From: a virus
Length of the DNA stretch: 25,287 bases
Strand: one strand, 5' to 3'
Virus record (IMG/VR): IMGVR_UViG_3300032293_000091
Coordinates: 1 to 25,287 of that record
A program made the translations under genes and the position numbers. The first letter of the stretch is position 1. Each line of letters begins with the position of its first letter. The notes under the pieces are model-generated. The model was not told the DNA's origin. It saw nothing but the letters and a program-made list of their open reading frames with translations, and searched no databases. Of the stretch, positions 21,660-25,287 are shown one piece after another.

Positions 21660-23056
21660 TATTTACCTATATTCATTTTTCGTCTTTGGTTGCCACCACC
21701 CCCACCTGTATCCTGTGGAGAACTGCTAGGCAATGGCTCTGCTTTAGTAGATTGTGCTACTAAACCATCACCTTCGTCAATTTTTGCCATATTTAGGTAT
21801 TCTCTTGCTTCATTAATTGTCATGATTCCATTAGAAACACCTGCAGTTGCAAAGTTCATTTGGTCAAGTGCCGCCCCTTTTAAGAAATCTTTTGTATCAA
21901 ATCGGATACATAAACTTGGGTAACCTTTAAGAAGTTGGCTCTTTAATTTCTGTTCAATATTGATAACCATAGGATACATGGTCGTTTTGTAGAACTCATC
22001 TAGCATAGTTTGGGTATTGTTATATTTGCCTTCTACAACCCCAATCATTGCAGGTGGAACTCCAAACAAGCCACAAATACGCTTCATTGTTTGTACTTTT
22101 AAGGTAGCACAATCAGCATCTTGTAGGGTTAACATTTCTAAAGGTTGGTATTTCATGCCCTGATCTAGCAACATTCCTTGACCCGGTTTACTTAGATCGC
22201 TATTCCTAGAATTTGTCATGTTAGCCCATGCTTCTTTTAAGCGACCTGCAATTTCCTTGTATTTGCCATCAGGAATGACTTGCTCAGTAACAAACATACC
22301 TGTTGGCTTTGCACCATTTTGCATAATAAAGTTAGCATAAAGATCAATATCCTGATCCAAAGCAACCAACTCTGTAGCCAAAATTCCTTTGTTAAAGCCT
22401 GCTACACCCTGCCAAGCCGCTTCCGAAATATGCATGACTTGGTGCGATGCAAGGGGTTCATCTTTGTTAAATCCATAAGTAGGAGTAGAAAGACGATAGG
22501 AAGGATAGCGAGCAGGAGTAAGTTGAACAGTAATAAGTGTTGCATCAAGGTTATACATTTCAAGGGGAGTTTGAATAGAATCTTGCTGATCTTTTCTCCA
22601 CCAAAGGGTAAAGCATTCCCCTGCAAGGTCTTGCCACATCGACCATTGATACCAAAATTCATATTGATCCTGAAAATTGTTAGGTTGCTGAAGTAAACTT
22701 AATATTTGTTTAGCCTTGGCTTTATCTCGATTGCCTACCTTATCAGATTCTATGGCATCAACAAACTCACCACTGTCTGATTTATACATAACACGAATTG
22801 GCAGTTGTGCTAATGCTCTAGCCTTTACACCAACACAAGCCATAACTGTTGAATTACGGCTAAGAACTGTCATATCGACAGGTCTGCCTGCACTTGTTGT
22901 GCTTGCAGTTGTTACATAAAGTAACTGCTGACTAACAGTTTGCCTACCTGCTTGTCCTTGATAAATGACATTATTACCAAGTTGGGTCTGTCCAAATAGG
23001 GTATTGGATTCGTTTTGTTGTATGTTTTTACGCTTAAATATATCCAATATTCCCAT
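21659..23056 (-). CDS. Portal protein (HK97 family)
   Basis: This 465-aa protein forms the dodecameric portal at one capsid vertex. Family features: the early segment SRNSTVMACVGVKARALAQL near 67-86, the middle LYANFIMQNGAKPTGMFVTE, the characteristic GMLLDQGMKYQPLEMLTLQD near 293-312, KRICGLFGVPPAMIGVVEGK near 328-347 and the long helix NTQTMLDEFYKTTMYPMVIN. The C terminus is Pro/Ser/Gly-rich and disordered (PSSSPQDTGGGGGNQRR), typical of portal tails. GGAG lies eight bases before the ATG. It follows terL after 30 bases, the standard order terS-terL-portal-protease-capsid. Confidence 0.95.
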   Translation of the reverse strand: MGILDIFKRKNIQQNESNTLFGQTQLGNNVIYQGQAGRQTVSQQLLYVTTASTTSAGRPVDMTVLSRNSTVMACVGVKARALAQLPIRVMYKSDSGEFVDAIESDKVGNRDKAKAKQILSLLQQPNNFQDQYEFWYQWSMWQDLAGECFTLWWRKDQQDSIQTPLEMYNLDATLITVQLTPARYPSYRLSTPTYGFNKDEPLASHQVMHISEAAWQGVAGFNKGILATELVALDQDIDLYANFIMQNGAKPTGMFVTEQVIPDGKYKEIAGRLKEAWANMTNSRNSDLSKPGQGMLLDQGMKYQPLEMLTLQDADCATLKVQTMKRICGLFGVPPAMIGVVEGKYNNTQTMLDEFYKTTMYPMVINIEQKLKSQLLKGYPSLCIRFDTKDFLKGAALDQMNFATAGVSNGIMTINEAREYLNMAKIDEGDGLVAQSTKAEPLPSSSPQDTGGGGGNQRRKMNIGK

Positions 23057-23086
23057 TTTTTTTCTCCAAAAGTTTATTTATTCTAA

Positions 23087-24754
23087 CTAAAAACTTCTGA
23101 AACCGAAAGAACTACTTGCATTTGGATTGTCTAAAGCACAATGCATAGCAATAATCATGGCAATTACACCATCGACTTTGGCAGATTTGTCTGCTTCGTT
23201 CTTCCTAACCTTGATGTTACCATTCACATCAGTAAAAACTTCAGCATTGGAAATTTGCCAACCAACAAAAGCATTGCCATTGTGTTTTATGGCTTTTTGC
23301 AATATTAACTTTTCTACATACTTAGAAGGATTATTTAAAACTGCCATGCCTTGACCAACCTTCTTTACAGGAATCCCTGCATCATGCAACCGAGCCACAA
23401 GACTTGCCGCATTGTAAGCATCGTAACCTACCTCTTTTACATTGTATTTTTCGCATTGGAGTTTGATAAAGTCGCTTATTTCCCGATCATCCATTACATT
23501 CCCTTCGGTTAACTTTAAGACACCTGAACTAATTGCCATTCTGAATATGTCTAAGTAATGCTTGGGAATAAGGTCTAAAGCCTGTTCGGGTAAGAAAAAC
23601 TGAAAGTCTGCATAGTAATCATCTTCGCCATAACGCTTTAATACGCAAACTGCGTTTAAATCTCGTGTAGCGGCAAGGTCAAAACCAATAAACACATCGC
23701 TAGGTTCTCTATTTTCTTCACTTATATTAACAATCGCATCATCCCAATATTGTCTATCTATCCATGCAGTATTAGCAGAAACATAGACATTTAAGGTTTT
23801 GCAAAGGAATTCGTTTAGGGTTGCAGGCTTGTGTTTGGCTTCTTCTGCTCTTTGTTCAATGGCTTCTTGGAATACAGATATGCCATGCATCGGATTTGCC
23901 TTTGCCCAAGTCTTTGTATCTTTCCAATCGTCTTGTGGGTCTAAGCCATAAAGCAATCCAAACCACCTAGGGTTTTCTTTCACATCTCCACATAAGATGG
24001 ATTCAAGCATCTGCATATCTTCATAGAACTTAGTGTCCTTGGTAAAGGATGCAGTAGTAATGTAGATTCTTAAAGGGTTTTGCCTTGCAACCATACCTGA
24101 GTGCAGGACCTCGATTGCATTCCTATCAACAATTTGGGCTGATTCGTCAACAATAACGCAACTAGGATTTTTGCCATCGCCTGTCTTTTTGGTATCCCTA
24201 GACAGGGCTTTAAACATGGATTGGCTATCACCTGCCTTGGATATTTGGTATTTGCTGATATGAAACATTTGGCTAAGTTCAGCAGGCATCGATTCCACAA
24301 AAGCCTTAGATGCATCAAACACAATGCTTGCCTGCTCTCTGTTGGTAGCCAAGGTAAAGACTTCAGCACCAGTTTCGCCACAGATTAATTCGTATAACGC
24401 AATGATTGCAGTTAAAGTTGACTTACCTGCTTTCCTAGGAATGAACAAAATGACATCCCTGACCATGCGTTGACTGTGGTCCTTTTTAGACCGAAAGCCA
24501 TAGATGGCACAAATGAACAGAATTTGGAAAGGTTCTAAAACAATCGGTTGTCCTGCTTGTGGTCCTTTGGTGTGCTTTAGGGCAGATGCAAAATTTAGGA
24601 CATGAGCAGGATAGTCAGGATCAAACTCCCATTCCCATTCTTTGTTTTCAAGTTGGTTAAGAAATCGCTGACAGGCTAACCTGACATTGCGACAAACCTC
24701 AATTTCTCCTTTAGCAACTTGAACTGCGTAAAGGACACCATCTTGCCAATCCAT
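23087..24754 (-). CDS. terL: Large terminase subunit (Terminase_1 family)
   Basis: This is the packaging motor ATPase and nuclease. I choose ATG 24754, which overlaps the terS stop as TGATG (555 aa); a TTG one codon upstream is less likely. Walker A-like motif: IPRKAGKSTLTAI near residues 105-117; the Walker B region is CVIVDESAQIVDRNA near 199-213. The coupling and adenine-binding region upstream has VLEPFQILFICAIYGF. The nuclease domain starts near DVFIGFDLAATRDLNAVCVL, whose two Asp residues belong to the RNase H-like centre, and continues with VKEVGYDAYNAASLVARLHD. The family and the P27-type small subunit are typical of HK97-like and related phages that cut at cos sites, but the packaging mode cannot be proven here. 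Confidence 0.96.
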   Translation of the reverse strand: MDWQDGVLYAVQVAKGEIEVCRNVRLACQRFLNQLENKEWEWEFDPDYPAHVLNFASALKHTKGPQAGQPIVLEPFQILFICAIYGFRSKKDHSQRMVRDVILFIPRKAGKSTLTAIIALYELICGETGAEVFTLATNREQASIVFDASKAFVESMPAELSQMFHISKYQISKAGDSQSMFKALSRDTKKTGDGKNPSCVIVDESAQIVDRNAIEVLHSGMVARQNPLRIYITTASFTKDTKFYEDMQMLESILCGDVKENPRWFGLLYGLDPQDDWKDTKTWAKANPMHGISVFQEAIEQRAEEAKHKPATLNEFLCKTLNVYVSANTAWIDRQYWDDAIVNISEENREPSDVFIGFDLAATRDLNAVCVLKRYGEDDYYADFQFFLPEQALDLIPKHYLDIFRMAISSGVLKLTEGNVMDDREISDFIKLQCEKYNVKEVGYDAYNAASLVARLHDAGIPVKKVGQGMAVLNNPSKYVEKLILQKAIKHNGNAFVGWQISNAEVFTDVNGNIKVRKNEADKSAKVDGVIAMIIAMHCALDNPNASSSFGFRSF

Positions 24755-25227
24755 CAACCTTTAGGACCTTTAAGGAATTTAGCGACTGCACTATCGTCTT
24801 GGGGTTTGCCACTAGACAATCTGCTCTTAGGGGTTAACCCTAATTCATTCATTAATTGGATTATTAACTTAACTGCATTGTTGCGAATGCTAATAGCAGG
24901 GTGAGGTGCAAGGGTTTTGCCATCATTGGTCGATACGACAATATCTTCGGGTCGGATTTGTGCGTTACATGAAACATACAATTCCAACTGGTCTGCCAAC
25001 ATAGCCAAGGAATGTTTGTCTTGATCCGATCCAATCCCATAAACATCAAAGAGAAAATTAGAAGTTTCTTCAATGAACTTTTTCTTATCAAACTGGTCAG
25101 GTCTGTCCAACCATTCAGCAAAGGGAATTCTTTGCTTGACTGACTCAGGCAGGGGAATTCCTTGGTTCTCTCCCTTAGTGCCATGCACCAAATGGAGTTC
25201 GGGTGGTAATTTATTTTTAATAGTCAT
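24754..25227 (-). CDS. terS: Small terminase subunit (P27 family)
   Basis: This 157-aa protein recognises the phage DNA for packaging. The P27-type pattern is visible: an N-terminal Pro-rich segment (LPESVKQRIPFAEWLDRPDQ), a helical middle with SDQDKHSLAMLADQLELYVS near 67-86 and the C-terminal PHPAISIRNNAVKLIIQLMN followed by ELGLTPKSRLS, where the NNA...LxxLGLTPxSR ending is the best family marker. Length is normal for the family. Its stop overlaps the terL start by one base, so the subunits should be made in a coupled manner. It probably overlaps the end of another gene upstream. Confidence 0.9.
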   Translation of the reverse strand: MTIKNKLPPELHLVHGTKGENQGIPLPESVKQRIPFAEWLDRPDQFDKKKFIEETSNFLFDVYGIGSDQDKHSLAMLADQLELYVSCNAQIRPEDIVVSTNDGKTLAPHPAISIRNNAVKLIIQLMNELGLTPKSRLSSGKPQDDSAVAKFLKGPKG

Positions 25228-25287
25228 GACCGAGCCATTCTAATTTGGAATACCCCCCCTTGTAAAGTCCTTTTACAGAAGATTGGG
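25217..25287 (-). CDS. Probable C-terminal end of a gene upstream of terS (frame uncertain)
   Basis: The 60 bases upstream of terS are open in two minus-strand frames. One ends with TAA at 25217-25219 (translation QSSVKGLYKGGYSKLEWLGHDY), overlapping terS by 11 bases. The other ends with TGA at 25224-25226 (PIFCKRTLQGGVFQIRMARS) as an ATGA overlap. The operon style makes it likely that one of them is the end of a real gene. In many related phages an HNH endonuclease precedes terS, but these short tails do not prove that. The stretch also has a run of seven G and the inverted repeat TGTAAA-N5-TTTACA (25261-25277). Confidence 0.4.
   Translation of the reverse strand, partial: QSSVKGLYKGGYSKLEWLGHDY

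Noticed and set aside
22280-22696. Plus-strand 138-aa ORF antisense to the portal gene
   Set aside because: The portal gene has clear family features; the antisense ORF has no ribosome binding site, and its composition looks random.

Overview
The window is a piece of a tailed double-stranded DNA bacteriophage genome. It holds almost the whole late (structural and lysis) operon, read leftwards on the minus strand from about 25287 down to 280. The gene set points to a virion with an HK97-fold capsid and a long, non-contractile tail (siphovirus-like): P27-type small terminase, Terminase_1-type large terminase, HK97-type portal, S78-type prohead protease, HK97-type capsid proteins, connector and stopper proteins, a tail tube protein, a lambda-type G/GT frameshifted tail chaperone pair and a tape measure. 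The DNA is AT-rich and the genes are tightly packed, with many ATGA, TAATG and TGATG junctions. The host is not identifiable. A single-domain GH24 endolysin without a wall-binding domain, together with a three-TM holin, suggests a Gram-negative host (inference). No integrase, repressor, tRNA, transposon or CRISPR array was seen.

Layout from right to left, which is the direction of transcription. (1) Packaging: a partial upstream gene at the edge, then terS and terL. (2) Head: portal, a small overlapping ORF, prohead protease, and two different tandem major capsid protein paralogs separated by a strong GC hairpin. (3) Neck and tail tube: phiE125 gp8-like connector, head-closure protein, tail-terminator-like protein, tail tube protein, a 74-aa protein and an HK97 gp10-like protein. 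(4) Tail assembly: chaperone G, the -1 frameshift product GT (slippery site GGGAAAG) and the tape measure. (5) Tail tip: two minor tail proteins, a GNAT-like acetyltransferase and a large J-like tip protein that ends in three tandem adhesin-like modules. (6) Fibers: a glycine-rich fiber, three small proteins and an 859-aa collagen-like fiber made of Gly-Pro-Thr/Gln repeats. (7) A family-2-like glycosyltransferase next to the fiber gene. (8) Lysis: three small membrane proteins, a three-TM holin and the endolysin. At the far left, two plus-strand genes converge on the late operon and probably mark the start of another transcription unit.

The most interesting points are: (a) the tandem capsid paralogs share a body but have unrelated N-terminal regions, one a coiled-coil delta-like region and the other a compact globular domain; (b) a GPT-rich collagen-like fiber sits directly upstream of a glycosyltransferase, which recalls the O-glycosylated GPT collagen of Bacillus exosporium; (c) the two collagen blocks of that fiber use different glycine codons, which suggests separate amplification; (d) a beta-rich module appears shared between the tail-tip protein and the fiber tip; (e) a lambda-identical frameshift heptamer sits directly before the chaperone stop codon; (f) the lysis cassette contains a 30-aa membrane protein that is easily missed.
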